Positions 17,162 to 26,384 of a stretch of 64,000 nucleotides of DNA are shown here, in pieces. Made by a program: the position numbers and the translations under genes. Location of the stretch: contig CAMBEP010000004.1 in the NCBI GenBank assembly GCA_945865635.1, forward strand, positions 62,001 to 126,000, written 5' to 3'. Source of the DNA: Candidatus Kuenenia stuttgartensis (GTDB lineage Bacteria > Planctomycetota > Planctomycetia > Isosphaerales > Isosphaeraceae). The notes beneath the pieces were generated by a model that was not told the DNA's origin, ran no database searches, and saw only the letters and a program-made list of their open reading frames with translations. Position 1 is the stretch's first letter; every line of letters starts with the position of its first letter.

Positions 17162-18556
17162 ATGAAAATGATTCGAATAACTCTCAACGAAAAAAAAAGT
17201 GGCAAAGACATGTCAATAATAACCAATCTTTACGCTTGCAAAGGTTTTATGGTTCTGGGGCTCTGGGTAGGATGTGCGATTTTTCTATCGCCTCAGCCTG
17301 CAAAATCTCAGCTGTTGAAGCCTGCTTCTCCCTATGTTCCAGGGCGTTACATTGTCCTGTTTCATGAAGGTCACGCAGAATCGGTTCCCGGGGTGATCAC
17401 ACAAATGTCGGCTGAGATCGGGCTTCATGTTGTGCATCATTATGATGGACAAGGCTTTGCGGGGCACTTGAGCGATTCGGCCCTGGCCCGGTTGAGAAAT
17501 GACCCACGAGTGGCCCATATTGAGCAGGATCAGGAAGTCAGGATTCAGGCCCAGCCTGATGGGCAACGGATCCGCACTGCCAAAGGGGTCCCCAGCAATC
17601 TGGTAAAGCCAAAACCGAAAGCCGCACCGGTTCGGAATTCGCAGACGATTCCTTGGGGAATCACTCGGATCAATGCCGGAAATAGTTCTACAAAATCAGG
17701 TGATGGAGCAGGTTCCGTCGATATTGACGTGGCCGTGATCGACACCGGAATTGACTTGAAGCATCCGGATTTGAAGATTGTCGGTGGCAAGAATTTTACC
17801 AATGGAGGGATCAGCAATTATGGCGATGGATATGGCCATGGAACCCACGTAAGTGGCATTATCGCTGCGATGGATAATACGATTGGAGTGGTTGGAGTAG
17901 CCCCTGGAGCGCGGCTTTGGTCGGTGCGCGTCATGGATAACACGGGTTCAGGATACATGTCAGGTGTGATTGCAGGTGTGAATTATGTGACTTCCAACGC
18001 CAGGACGATCAAGATCGCCAACATGAGCCTGGACGGTGGCGAGAGCAAGGCCCTCCAGATGGCAATTGATAAAGCGGTTGCTGCCGGTGTCACGGTTGTG
18101 GGGGCCGCCGGTAATGAATCCACCGATTGCCGAACCAGTTGCCCAGCCAATAGCATTAACACGGGTTTTATAACGGCATCAGCCTTGGATTTGGACGGAA
18201 ACCTTGCGGATTATAGCAATTATGGCAGGAATTATCAGGATGATGGTGGAGCCGAAAATGGTGTGGATGTGATCGCCCCCGGCTCGAATATTTATTCCAC
18301 CTACAAGGGGGGCACCTATGCGACATTAAGCGGGTCGTCGATGGCGACGGCCTATGTCACAGGCGTGGCGGCTCTTTGCAAGGTGGCAAACCCGTCATTC
18401 AAGCCCGACCAGATTCGAGCGTCTCTGATGCGGTCCGCGCCGCCCTCATTTCTCGGGACCAGTGGCAAAGCCATTTTTGGAATCAGTCCGTGGAGCGCCG
18501 CCAAGGGCGACCCCGACAATTTCTATGAACCCCTGGTCAATGCCGGTGCCTATTGA
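17162..18556 (+). CDS. Secreted subtilisin-like serine protease (S8) with I9-type prodomain
   Basis: 464 residues: signal peptide (hydrophobic GFMVLGLWVGCAIFLSPQPAKSQ), then an inhibitor-I9-like propeptide of about 90 residues (YIVLFHEG...VAHIEQDQEVRI), then the S8 catalytic domain. The triad is Asp194 (VIDTGID), His226 (GHGTHVSG) and Ser393 (SGSSMATAYVTG), with the oxyanion Asn in GAAGNES. A CRTSC pair may form a disulfide. The overall layout is that of a self-processing extracellular protease. GGAAGG at 17153-17158 fits either ATG 17162 or ATG 17168. The gene stands between a dehydratase and a repeat region. Confidence 0.93.
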   Translation: MKMIRITLNEKKSGKDMSIITNLYACKGFMVLGLWVGCAIFLSPQPAKSQLLKPASPYVPGRYIVLFHEGHAESVPGVITQMSAEIGLHVVHHYDGQGFAGHLSDSALARLRNDPRVAHIEQDQEVRIQAQPDGQRIRTAKGVPSNLVKPKPKAAPVRNSQTIPWGITRINAGNSSTKSGDGAGSVDIDVAVIDTGIDLKHPDLKIVGGKNFTNGGISNYGDGYGHGTHVSGIIAAMDNTIGVVGVAPGARLWSVRVMDNTGSGYMSGVIAGVNYVTSNARTIKIANMSLDGGESKALQMAIDKAVAAGVTVVGAAGNESTDCRTSCPANSINTGFITASALDLDGNLADYSNYGRNYQDDGGAENGVDVIAPGSNIYSTYKGGTYATLSGSSMATAYVTGVAALCKVANPSFKPDQIRASLMRSAPPSFLGTSGKAIFGISPWSAAKGDPDNFYEPLVNAGAY

Positions 18557-18567
18557 CGTCAGGAACC

Positions 18568-18642
18568 GTGCTTTTTTTATTCGCCACAAAGTCTTGTAGA
18601 ATCAAGAGAACAGATCGCCCTGCGAAACAGCGGATGGGGTTG
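18568..18642 (+). repeat. Diverged repeat C, copy 1
   Basis: About 75 bp: GTG + T-run + ATTCGCCACAAAGTCTTGTA, then CTGCGAAACAGCGGATGGGG. It is about 85-90% identical by eye to copy 2 at 18719. Confidence 0.75.
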
Positions 18643-18718
18643 GGGTTTGAAGGTGGGGGCCGTGTCGTCAACGGCTGATGACGATTGGTCATGGGGTGGC
18701 AGGTGGGGGTCAAAAAAG

Positions 18719-18793
18719 GTGCTTTTCTATTCGCCACAAAGTCTTGTATAGTCATGAGAACGGGTCGCCCTGCGAAACAGCGGATGGGGCTGG
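18719..18793 (+). repeat. Diverged repeat C, copy 2
   Basis: Begins 151 bases after copy 1 with the same order of elements. Differences are scattered single bases, not indels in one place. Confidence 0.75.
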
Positions 18794-18936
18794 TGATTGA
18801 GGCTCTGGCACTCAGAAATCAAAAAAAGGCGAGCAGATCAAAGGGCATTCTTGGGGCGGGGGAATCGAGAATCAGGCCTGCAAAAAAGTTGTTCTCAGGC
18901 GGGCTGCCGATGGGCGGTCAGGCGCATGCAAAACGG

Positions 18937-19000
18937 GTGTTTTTTTAGTGGCCATAACATCTTGCTCTGTCATAAGAACGGTCTCAGGTGCGAAACAAGA
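18937..19000 (+). repeat. Diverged repeat C, copy 3, degenerate
   Basis: Shares GTG + T-run, GGCCATAACATCTTG, GTCATAAGAACGG and TGCGAAACA with the other copies, but has many substitutions. It ends about 230 bases before thyX. Confidence 0.5.
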
Positions 19001-19227
19001 ATGGCAAGTGTGGGTTGCTGGTCGAGGGGTAATCGGGATGGTCATTCTGGCAGGATGGCCGGATTAAAAATCTGGCGGTTTGAACCCGCTTTTGGGAATG
19101 ACCAACATGGACTTACGGAATTGGGGAGTGGCACGTTTCACGGTGATGGATTGTTGGACAGGCTTGAAAACTACTATGATGTTGCAATCAATTTTTCCAA
19201 AACCAAAAACAATGAGCCGAGCGTCCC

Positions 19228-20031
19228 ATGAGTGCATCTGATCAAGAGCAAGTCCTAAAAATTCTGACGGACCCCAAGGTCTATCTGGTGGGCCAGCAAG
19301 TGACGGATGAGTCGGCGATTGCCGAATTTTTGCAAGACCACGAAGTCGAGCAATGGACGACAGACACCGAGATGGGTGGCGAGAAGCTGGTGGAAGTGGC
19401 AGGCCGTCTGTGCTACATGAGTTTTGCCAAGCCAAGGCCAGGGGGGAATCATGCTTACATTCACCACATTTTGGAAGTGGGCCACGGATCGGTCCTGGAG
19501 CACGCGATCTATAGCCTGGTGATTACAGGCGTATCAAGGTCATTGACACACGAGTTGGTGCGGCACCGGGCTGGATTTGGTTATTCGCAGTTGTCTCAAC
19601 GGTTTGTGGATGAGTCGGACTGTTCGTTTGTCGAGCCGAAGGTCATTGCGGAAGATCCGGAATTGCATGCCATCTGGATGGAGTCGGTTCGTTCGGCTCA
19701 GGAGTCGTACAAGAAATTGTCGGATGGCTTGGCGGCCCGGATGGCGGATATTGAGGATCGGACGCTGAGGCGGAAGCGGGCGCGAGAAGCGGCCCGGAGC
19801 ATTTTGCCGAACGCGACCGAGACGAAGATATTTGTGACGGGCAATGCGCGTGCGCTGCGGCACTTTGTCGAGATGCGAGGCTCAGAGCACGCCGACGCGG
19901 AAATTCGTCGCCTGGCGGTGGCCGTTTTGAGGGTTCTTCAGGAGGTTTCGCCGAACTTGTTTGGCGACTATGTTCTTACAGACTTGGCAGATGGTTCGGT
20001 GGCGGTGGATACCCAATTCAAGAAGGTCTGA
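19228..20031 (+). CDS. thyX: Flavin-dependent thymidylate synthase
   Basis: 267 residues. The ThyX signature RHRAGFGYSQLSQRF begins at residue 112 (RHR plus the Ser and Arg at the expected spacing). The flanking HGSVLEHAIYSLVITGVSRS and the late GNARALRHFVEMRGSEHAD stretches are also family hallmarks. The enzyme makes dTMP from dUMP using FAD and methylenetetrahydrofolate in the cytoplasm, replacing ThyA. It converges with the large subtilase gene; the strong terminator between them belongs to that minus-strand gene. Confidence 0.96.
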   Translation: MSASDQEQVLKILTDPKVYLVGQQVTDESAIAEFLQDHEVEQWTTDTEMGGEKLVEVAGRLCYMSFAKPRPGGNHAYIHHILEVGHGSVLEHAIYSLVITGVSRSLTHELVRHRAGFGYSQLSQRFVDESDCSFVEPKVIAEDPELHAIWMESVRSAQESYKKLSDGLAARMADIEDRTLRRKRAREAARSILPNATETKIFVTGNARALRHFVEMRGSEHADAEIRRLAVAVLRVLQEVSPNLFGDYVLTDLADGSVAVDTQFKKV

Positions 20032-20065
20032 TTGAGGGGTGATCGGGGAAACGACCATAAAAATC

Positions 20066-20120
20066 AAAAAAAAACGCCGTCGGCCCCGCAATTTTGGTGC
20101 GGAGCCTTGGGCGTCTGGCG
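20066..20120 (-). terminator. Rho-independent terminator of the large subtilase gene
   Basis: Read on the minus strand: stem GGCTCCGCA pairs with TGCGGGGCC (one T-G wobble) around a 7-base loop, flanked by an outer CGCC/GGCG pair, and followed by nine T. Confidence 0.85.
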
Positions 20121-20144
20121 AAAAAAGACTTGGTCTGATTCGGA

Positions 20145-23100
20145 TCAGATGAACTTGCTGATCCCGATCTTGTCAGCGAATGACTGGAAGACATTCTTGG
20201 ACTTGACCGGCTTGGCCTGAGCCAGATGGTTGGCCTGAGCCTGATTGACATTGGCAATCAGGGGCTTTTTCTGGTTCATGTTGGATGCGCCATTAAGAAC
20301 GGGTGTTCCCGTGGTGCCGGTTGGCTTCGGGGTACCGAGTCCGCCTGAGGCCAGGCTTTTCAGGGTGGCCAGAAGGGCGGCCTGAGTGTCCGGGGCGGAA
20401 GGGGTAGTGGATGGAGTGGTAGGCGTTGACGTGGCAGCCGCACCTGTGTTGACAGGTATGGAGTTGGTCGTGGTCACGACAGGGTTGCTGTTGGCGGATC
20501 CAGACGAGCTTGGCTTGCTGGCGGCTTTGGCAGTGACCTTGGGAGGAGCACCGTCAAAGAGCACGTAGGTTGGGTTCGTCCGATCGTTTTGGCCCTTGTT
20601 CACACCATATTGAGCAGGCGAGAAGCCACTGAACTTCTTCAGGGTGCTTTGCCACTGGGTTCGTGAGGCATAAACCCAGCTATAGTTCAGAGTGGTGATG
20701 GTATTGTAGTTGCGCAGAGCCTGAGGGTCGAGCAGGTAAGAGTTGGCCGAAGCCCGAGTCCTGTCGATGATGGAGAAGCTGCTTGGTGAAGGCAGAAGGT
20801 TTTGGGCCAGGACTTTGATCTGGTCCATCGTGATGAAGCCATTGAGCTGGCCATCCGAGGCATAGTCAAAGAAGTTGAAGCGGCGGGAGAGTGCACCGGC
20901 CGGGTTGGGGACATCGTTTGCTGCCGTGGCCCCGACTGTGAAAGTCGCGGTTCCGCCAAGCAGACGAGCCATTGATCCAGCTTCTGCCATTCCCATGGCA
21001 CTTGCGTTGTCCTGGAAGTATTGCAGCTCTGAGGCGGTAATCATACCGTTCTTGTTGGTGTCGATCACCGGGAAGGTGCCGTTCTTCAAGAGCCACTGAA
21101 TGGCTTGCTCGCCTTCAATCGCAGCGATGGCGTTACCGACATCGATACGGCTGTAGGCATTGGTGGTCTGTGGCAGATAGGCATCGCCGATTCCAGTGCC
21201 GGTGGTACCACCGTTTCCACCGTTTCCACCATTTCCACCATTGGTATTTCCGCCGGTGGTTGAGGTGTTGGAGCCGAGGTCGGTCAAGTCATTGTAAGTG
21301 ACCGGTACGGCAGTCCATTGGAGGATGGAGTTGACACCGTCGGGATTGGCGTAGGAGGTCATGTCCTTCAACGCCTGCTTGCCGAAGTTGAGAGTGGTGG
21401 CACCGACTGGCTGAGTCAGATAGGCGTCGGAAGTGGCCCCTACCTTATTCAGGTTGATCCAGTAATTCAGGGCTGAGGTGACCACAGCAAACGAGCCGGT
21501 GGTGACGGCAGCCGACATGGATGTGCCAGCTTGATCAAAGACCAGAGGGTCGTTGCCCCTTGCGGAGCTGACTTGTGCGAAGGTCGGGACATCGACAGCG
21601 GGAGCCATGTAATCCGTAGTAATGCTGGCATTACTGGCATAAAGGATGTCGTCGGAATAGAAGTTGGTCTGGCCATTCATGAGGGTTGCCACCTGGCCAG
21701 TCCCGACGGTCGGGGTGGTTGTGGTCGAGGCGGCTGAGCTCGTGAACTGGACAGGAATGAAGGCGCGTGGATAGGCACCAACGGTCGGGTCGGTTGGATC
21801 CGTGTTGGGTGTCAGGTAGAACGGCATGGCCGTTGTACCACCCACCGAGACCACTTCATTCAGGACAGCAGGCATGGACATGCCATAGAAGTCGCCTGTG
21901 GTTCCGGTCGTGGTTGTGCCAGTCCCGGTGGACGATGATGATGAGGCTTGTGGGGTACCGAATTGACCGGCGGCGGCGACGGTTGTGATCCCCAGATGGC
22001 GGATCTTGGCGAGCTGCTGCTTGAAGCTTGCCACAACCTGAGGATAAGCCTTGTAGGCTTGCCCTTCGGTCGGGAAGCTGGTCTGAGTGCCCCATGCCAT
22101 GGTGGCTCCAATGACACGATCCCTCTGCCCCGGGCGTACCGGATCATTGACATAGGGATTCTTGCTGAGGTATTGCAGGGCCTTGAAAATGGCTTGATTG
22201 GAGGTGTAGCCAAATGTGGCCGTAGTGGTGCCTGTGCTAGCAGAACCAGGCACTGCACCAGGGATAAAGAGGTTGATAGGCATGATGGTTGCCTCAGGCA
22301 CGAATTGGCTGACCACACCTGCGACGGGTGTACCGTGGCCGGAGGAATTGCTGCCTCCGGTTGTCGTGGTTGTGGTTCCACCGAGGCCTGCGTAGTCGAT
22401 GTTTCCAGCGGCATTGCGTTTGCCGATGTTGGTGCCACGTGCAACGCGACCCCGGAATGAGGTGTTGGCGGCATCGACACCAGTATCGAGCACAGCCACG
22501 GCTGTGTTCTGGCCTTCGTAAGGCACGCCGAGCGTTCTGAGGTCATTGAGCCCGACAATATTGCCGGTGGTCGAGCCTGCGAGGCTGAGAGTGGAGGCGA
22601 ATTGCCAGATCCCGTCGTTATCGGCCACCCACATGGCGGTTCCGTCGGCAGAGAAAGTCACACTGAAGCTGCTGTCGAGAAAGGCCTTGTTCGTGTCAGC
22701 GGTGCTGACATTGAAGTTCTCGGCAAAGGGCGTCATGGTGCCGTCGGTACCGATCCGCATGATCCGTCCTGAGTAATAGGACGATGCGTTGTAGGTATAG
22801 TTGTTGGTGCCCGTAATGACCAGGGTTCCAGGGCCCGGAACTGGCAGGTAGAAGTTGGTTGCGACGGTATTGAGCGTCACAGCGCCCGTTGCGGCCAGGC
22901 CCGGTGAAAGGTCGGCAACGAACAGGCTTCCTACGAAGGCTGGTGTGCCTACTGTGGGCGATGCACCTGCAAGGCCAGCGGTGTAGGTTGAGCCATAGGA
23001 GAAGTAGCCGAACGAATCAAAGGCTATGTCTTCGAACCGGCGGAACGAGGATTGAGCCACACCATAGGTGTCAACGGCCGTGGTCAGCCCGGCAGGCAAG

Positions 23101-24179
23101 GCCGCCGTGGTGATGATGCTGGTCGGGAACGGAGCGACAGCCGACTGATTGCCAATCTGAAGCCCGGAGGTAGTTCCTGAGAGCCACTCAACGCCACTGA
23201 GACCAGCGGCACCAGGGAGCCCACCGGCAGGGCCACCTTCAAGGTTTGTGAAGGCTGAGAAAAGCTCATTGCCATACATGGCATTGGATGCGGTCAGGCC
23301 CACCTGAGGGCCTCGAACCAAACCAGTATTGAAGACACCTGGAGGTAGGATCGTCTGGTTCAGGGCTTGGCCTGGACGATAGGTGTTGGCATCAAAGAAG
23401 AGGGTTGTCCAGGTGTTCGTCGTGGTGTCCTGGGTTCCATTGCCCACGAACAGGCCGCGAACTTTGGTCTGGTACTCGACCGGAGTGACCAGTGTGGCTG
23501 TCGGAGTGACCGTGAATCTTTGGTTCACCGTGCTGGTGTTGTTGAATTGTGCCAGGGCACCGATCAAAGATCCATCGGATCCGATCGCATAGACAGTGTT
23601 CTTGGCGGCATCGTTAGAGTCTGCCATGCTGACAAGCATGGCCGGCCTGCCAAAGAAATAGCCTTCCGGATCAAAGGAGATGTCATACCAGTTCTTCAGC
23701 CCACTAGAGGCCGAAACCACGCTGGCCGCACTTGCAGTCGGGTCGTTTTCGATCTTCTGAATCATGGTGTTCAGGTCGAAGAAGGTAGAGGCCTTGCCCG
23801 TAGCAGGGTCAACCCGATAGATCACCCCCGGTGTGTTGACAGCCGCTGCATTAGAGCCTGCACCACGAGAGATGGCATAGACGCCCTTGCCGAAGTCGCC
23901 GCCAGGACCCGCCTGGATACGGACCATATCGCCGCCAAATTGTGAGGAGTCCGCCAGCTTTGTCACCGAAGTGAAGCCTGCTGCCGACTGGTCAAATGCG
24001 GTTCCCGTGACGGCAACCGTCCCCGAAGGCGAGGAAGCATTAGCGGTAAATGTGGTCGCATATGTCTGGGTCGAGATCACAGGCGTGAGGACTTCACGCT
24101 GTTCGAGATTCTCAACCGAGGCCTGCAGAGCACGCTTGTTACGGCGATCCGTTATGTTGGATCTTGAGGAGTGAGCCAT
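20145..24179 (-). CDS. Giant secreted S8-like protease with EF-hand/dockerin-type repeats
   Basis: 1344 residues. Near the N-terminus is ASVENLEQREVLTPV, a form of the short motif (LExRxxL) seen at the start of many large exported planctomycete proteins. Residues about 35-550 are beta-rich and unassigned. The S8 domain follows, with Asp565 (AVLDTGVD), His615 (GHGTPVAG) and Ser887 (GTSMSAA); the 272-residue His-Ser spacing is long. Then come an NGG-repeat linker, an EF-hand (DTNKNGMITASE, about residues 1040-1051), a second, poorer Ca-binding-like loop, and a Thr/Ser/Pro-rich tail. It is probably a cell-surface or extracellular Ca-dependent protease. Catalytic activity is likely but not certain given the unusual spacing. 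Confidence 0.85.
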   Translation of the reverse strand: MAHSSRSNITDRRNKRALQASVENLEQREVLTPVISTQTYATTFTANASSPSGTVAVTGTAFDQSAAGFTSVTKLADSSQFGGDMVRIQAGPGGDFGKGVYAISRGAGSNAAAVNTPGVIYRVDPATGKASTFFDLNTMIQKIENDPTASAASVVSASSGLKNWYDISFDPEGYFFGRPAMLVSMADSNDAAKNTVYAIGSDGSLIGALAQFNNTSTVNQRFTVTPTATLVTPVEYQTKVRGLFVGNGTQDTTTNTWTTLFFDANTYRPGQALNQTILPPGVFNTGLVRGPQVGLTASNAMYGNELFSAFTNLEGGPAGGLPGAAGLSGVEWLSGTTSGLQIGNQSAVAPFPTSIITTAALPAGLTTAVDTYGVAQSSFRRFEDIAFDSFGYFSYGSTYTAGLAGASPTVGTPAFVGSLFVADLSPGLAATGAVTLNTVATNFYLPVPGPGTLVITGTNNYTYNASSYYSGRIMRIGTDGTMTPFAENFNVSTADTNKAFLDSSFSVTFSADGTAMWVADNDGIWQFASTLSLAGSTTGNIVGLNDLRTLGVPYEGQNTAVAVLDTGVDAANTSFRGRVARGTNIGKRNAAGNIDYAGLGGTTTTTTGGSNSSGHGTPVAGVVSQFVPEATIMPINLFIPGAVPGSASTGTTTATFGYTSNQAIFKALQYLSKNPYVNDPVRPGQRDRVIGATMAWGTQTSFPTEGQAYKAYPQVVASFKQQLAKIRHLGITTVAAAGQFGTPQASSSSSTGTGTTTTGTTGDFYGMSMPAVLNEVVSVGGTTAMPFYLTPNTDPTDPTVGAYPRAFIPVQFTSSAASTTTTPTVGTGQVATLMNGQTNFYSDDILYASNASITTDYMAPAVDVPTFAQVSSARGNDPLVFDQAGTSMSAAVTTGSFAVVTSALNYWINLNKVGATSDAYLTQPVGATTLNFGKQALKDMTSYANPDGVNSILQWTAVPVTYNDLTDLGSNTSTTGGNTNGGNGGNGGNGGTTGTGIGDAYLPQTTNAYSRIDVGNAIAAIEGEQAIQWLLKNGTFPVIDTNKNGMITASELQYFQDNASAMGMAEAGSMARLLGGTATFTVGATAANDVPNPAGALSRRFNFFDYASDGQLNGFITMDQIKVLAQNLLPSPSSFSIIDRTRASANSYLLDPQALRNYNTITTLNYSWVYASRTQWQSTLKKFSGFSPAQYGVNKGQNDRTNPTYVLFDGAPPKVTAKAASKPSSSGSANSNPVVTTTNSIPVNTGAAATSTPTTPSTTPSAPDTQAALLATLKSLASGGLGTPKPTGTTGTPVLNGASNMNQKKPLIANVNQAQANHLAQAKPVKSKNVFQSFADKIGISKFI
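21208..21243 (-). repeat. 9-bp tandem repeat encoding Asn-Gly-Gly
   Basis: Four units (ccaccgttt twice, ccaccattt, ccaccattg on the plus strand) encode a flexible NGG linker in the large subtilase between the catalytic part and the EF-hand region. It is a candidate site for length variation. Confidence 0.8.
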
Positions 24180-24403
24180 CCTAGAACTCCTTCGACTAAG
24201 TTTCGGTCCATCCTGAACCGAGGCTTTTCAGCCTGGCCGCCCGTAACCGTTTTGAAATCGCCAGATTCCATGGTACCAGGCTGAAAATGCGAAATAGGTC
24301 TTGAACGGCTATCCGCGCCGATCGACCGTGTCTTCCTTCATAATCGGACAGAACCCATGTGGAAAATCAAGAAAATCGTTAAATTCCTGCAAACCACCAT
24401 AAT
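24180..24403. other. Upstream region of the large subtilase gene
   Basis: No open frame of interest. It holds the untranslated leader and presumed promoter of the minus-strand subtilase gene; no clear promoter boxes could be assigned by eye. Confidence 0.4.
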
Positions 24404-24406
24404 AAT

Positions 24407-24439
24407 AAAAAAAACCTTCGCACCAATCACGGTGGAAGG
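24407..24439 (-). terminator. Rho-independent terminator of the DUF3467 gene
   Basis: On the minus strand CCTTC+CACC pairs with GGTG+C+GAAGG (one bulged C) around a GTGATT loop and is followed by eight T. Confidence 0.82.
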
Positions 24440-24484
24440 ATCTTCGAGCTTTGTTTTTGGCTGGTTCTACCAGGAGCCTGATGA

Positions 24485-24796
24485 TCAGGATTGGGCGTGG
24501 GTGTTCGCACGACGCTGAACGTCGAGCTCAATACCGCCAAATGTGCCTTCATGGCGTTGAACAGTCATGCCTAAAGCCGTTAGCAATCGCTTGGCTGTAT
24601 AGAAGTTCATGACAATGCGCTGATTGGCTTTGACATCCTGGCGACCCATCGCAAACGGCTGTGGATTCAAGCCGAAGTCAAGAATGACTTCTTCTGGAGT
24701 CGCAGTCACGCGGCAAAAGTTCGAGTAAGATGGCAATACGCCGGTATCGTCAACCACAACTTCAACGCGATTCTGATTCTCTTGTTCGTCAGCCAC
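24485..24796 (-). CDS. DUF3467 family small protein
   Basis: 103 residues, no signal peptide. The stretch YSNFCRVTATPEEVILDFGLNPQ is the signature of DUF3467, a small widespread bacterial family of unknown function, and the FYTAKRLLTALGMTVQRHEGTFG part fits its C-terminal half. It has its own terminator and seems to be a single-gene unit. It is probably a cytosolic housekeeping-type protein, judging by its broad conservation. Confidence 0.85.
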   Translation of the reverse strand: MADEQENQNRVEVVVDDTGVLPSYSNFCRVTATPEEVILDFGLNPQPFAMGRQDVKANQRIVMNFYTAKRLLTALGMTVQRHEGTFGGIELDVQRRANTHAQS

Positions 24797-24979
24797 AAAA
24801 AACTCCTTTGTCCCTTAAATGGCGGCCCAGTCCGGCTTGTCTCACCGAAAGACTAGAACGGCTTGACCACCCTTACGGATAACTCCTAGCCTATACCAGA
24901 TCCACTCGCTCGACAAGGCCTGTTTTTACTGATTTTCGCAGTATAAGTCTTAAATAAACACTCATTCTACCTAGTCTAC

Positions 24980-26284
24980 TCAGTTGTACCCATGCGCCCG
25001 TTCCATGAGCCGTTCCAGCTCGACCACCGTTCGAGATGTCGCGCCAACCTGTGCCATCACAAGCTCTCTCGCCCTCATTCCTCTAAGAAGCCGCTCCGTC
25101 TTGTTTTTAAGGTCTTCCTGAATTGCCTTTGAAAGCGCATCGCCATCGGCTACAATCGTCGCCGCACTACGGCTCATCAATAACTGGACCGTGTCGCGAA
25201 AATTCGACGTGTGTTCACCAAAATAAACCGATGCTCCAAACGCCGCTGGCTCCATCATGTTCTGGCCACCTCTGCCTGGAAGCAGGCTGCCACCCACAAA
25301 CGCCAGGTCTGCAAGCCCCCAGACCGCCGAAAGCTCGCCGAGCGTGTCTACCAGAATGACCGCGTCCTGGCATTGTTCCGGCATGGGACGGTCGCCCAAT
25401 TGACTCCGACGAATCATCGGCATCCCATTTTGCTCAATCATTCGGGCCACTTCATCAAACCGCTCTGGATGCCTTGGTACCATAATCAGCCTGAGCTCGA
25501 CTCCTTCTGCCACTAAATCCCGGTAAACGCTCAGAATGATCGACTCCTCGCCCGCCATTGTCGAGCCGGCCACCCAGACAACCTCGCCTTTGGTCAATCG
25601 CAGCAACTGCCTAAGAGCAGACGTCTTGGGATGATTGCGATCCGTTTCGAGATTGTCGTATTTGATCGATCCTGTCACCTTCAGCTTTGGTTTCGGGAAA
25701 CCAAGTGTCCCAAACCGCTCGGCGTATTCTTCGGTTTGAACCGCAACCATGTCAATTCGTGCCAGTGTCGAACCGAGCCAGCGTTTGGCCCGCTGGTAGC
25801 CCCTTTGGCTTTTTACACTCAGGCGACCATTGAGCAGGCATACCCGAGCCCCCGATTCCTGAGCCGTCCGAATCAGGTTGGGCCACAACTCCAGCTCAAC
25901 CAGAGCCAATGTTGTCGGCCTGATCCTTGAGATTGCCCGACGCGTGGCCCAACTGAAATCCAAAGGCGCGAAGAAGGTCAGCAATTCCGGAAAGAGTTGT
26001 CGGGCTTGAGCCAGACCAGTTTCTGTCGTGGATGAAATCACAATGTCCCAGTCAGGCCGGCGTCGTTGCAACTCGGCCACCAACGGTTGAAGCAGCCTGA
26101 CTTCACCCACTGAGACCGCATGAAACCAGATGCATTCGCCCCTGCCCACTCGTTCCGGGCATCGGCCAAGAAACTTCTCTCCCCAGCCATCCCGATACTT
26201 TCCCGTCTTCCATGAGCGATAAATCAGCCAAGGGGCTGCAACCACCAGCAGGACGATGTAAATCAGGTTGAATATTCGCGACAT
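24980..26284 (-). CDS. waaA: 3-deoxy-D-manno-octulosonic acid transferase
   Basis: 434 residues from the ATG at 26284, chosen because AAGGAAGG lies eight bases upstream of it; an earlier ATG at 26350 would add 22 residues. The N-terminus is a membrane anchor (NLIYIVLLVVAAPWLIY). The glycosyltransferase-B fold of KdtA is shown by WFHAVSVGEVRL (catalytic Glu), ISSTTETGLAQA, VAGSTMAGEE, and the C-terminal GGSLLPGRGGQNMMEPAAFG. It transfers Kdo from CMP-Kdo to lipid A at the inner face of the inner membrane. Its presence implies a lipopolysaccharide-type outer membrane. Confidence 0.95.
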   Translation of the reverse strand: MSRIFNLIYIVLLVVAAPWLIYRSWKTGKYRDGWGEKFLGRCPERVGRGECIWFHAVSVGEVRLLQPLVAELQRRRPDWDIVISSTTETGLAQARQLFPELLTFFAPLDFSWATRRAISRIRPTTLALVELELWPNLIRTAQESGARVCLLNGRLSVKSQRGYQRAKRWLGSTLARIDMVAVQTEEYAERFGTLGFPKPKLKVTGSIKYDNLETDRNHPKTSALRQLLRLTKGEVVWVAGSTMAGEESIILSVYRDLVAEGVELRLIMVPRHPERFDEVARMIEQNGMPMIRRSQLGDRPMPEQCQDAVILVDTLGELSAVWGLADLAFVGGSLLPGRGGQNMMEPAAFGASVYFGEHTSNFRDTVQLLMSRSAATIVADGDALSKAIQEDLKNKTERLLRGMRARELVMAQVGATSRTVVELERLMERAHGYN

Positions 26285-26292
26285 CCTTGCAG

Positions 26293-26300
26293 CCTTCCTT
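26293..26300 (-). promoter_or_regulatory. Shine-Dalgarno that decides the waaA start
   Basis: AAGGAAGG on the minus strand, eight bases before the ATG at 26284. The more upstream ATG at 26350 has no such site. Confidence 0.55.
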
Positions 26301-26384
26301 GACTTCGAGCTATCAAGCCCATGAATGATTGTCCTAAGATGTTTATTCATGCAGATGTCATGCCGATAATTAGGAATTGTGAAA

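Larger units (their letters stand above)
18557..19227. other. Gene-free interval of 671 bases holding repeat C
   Basis: No convincing gene. Two open frames here (18685-18948 and 18797-19231) have translations rich in Cys, Arg and Trp without protein-like pattern. The interval holds three copies of repeat C; the rest shows short G-rich and A-rich tracts. Promoter-like hexamers (TAGAAT, TATAGT) occur at the same place in copies 1 and 2, but without a good upstream box. Confidence 0.5.

Noticed and set aside
18797-19231. 144-residue frame upstream of thyX
   Set aside because: Crosses repeat C, has Cys/Arg/Trp-heavy composition and no ribosome site.
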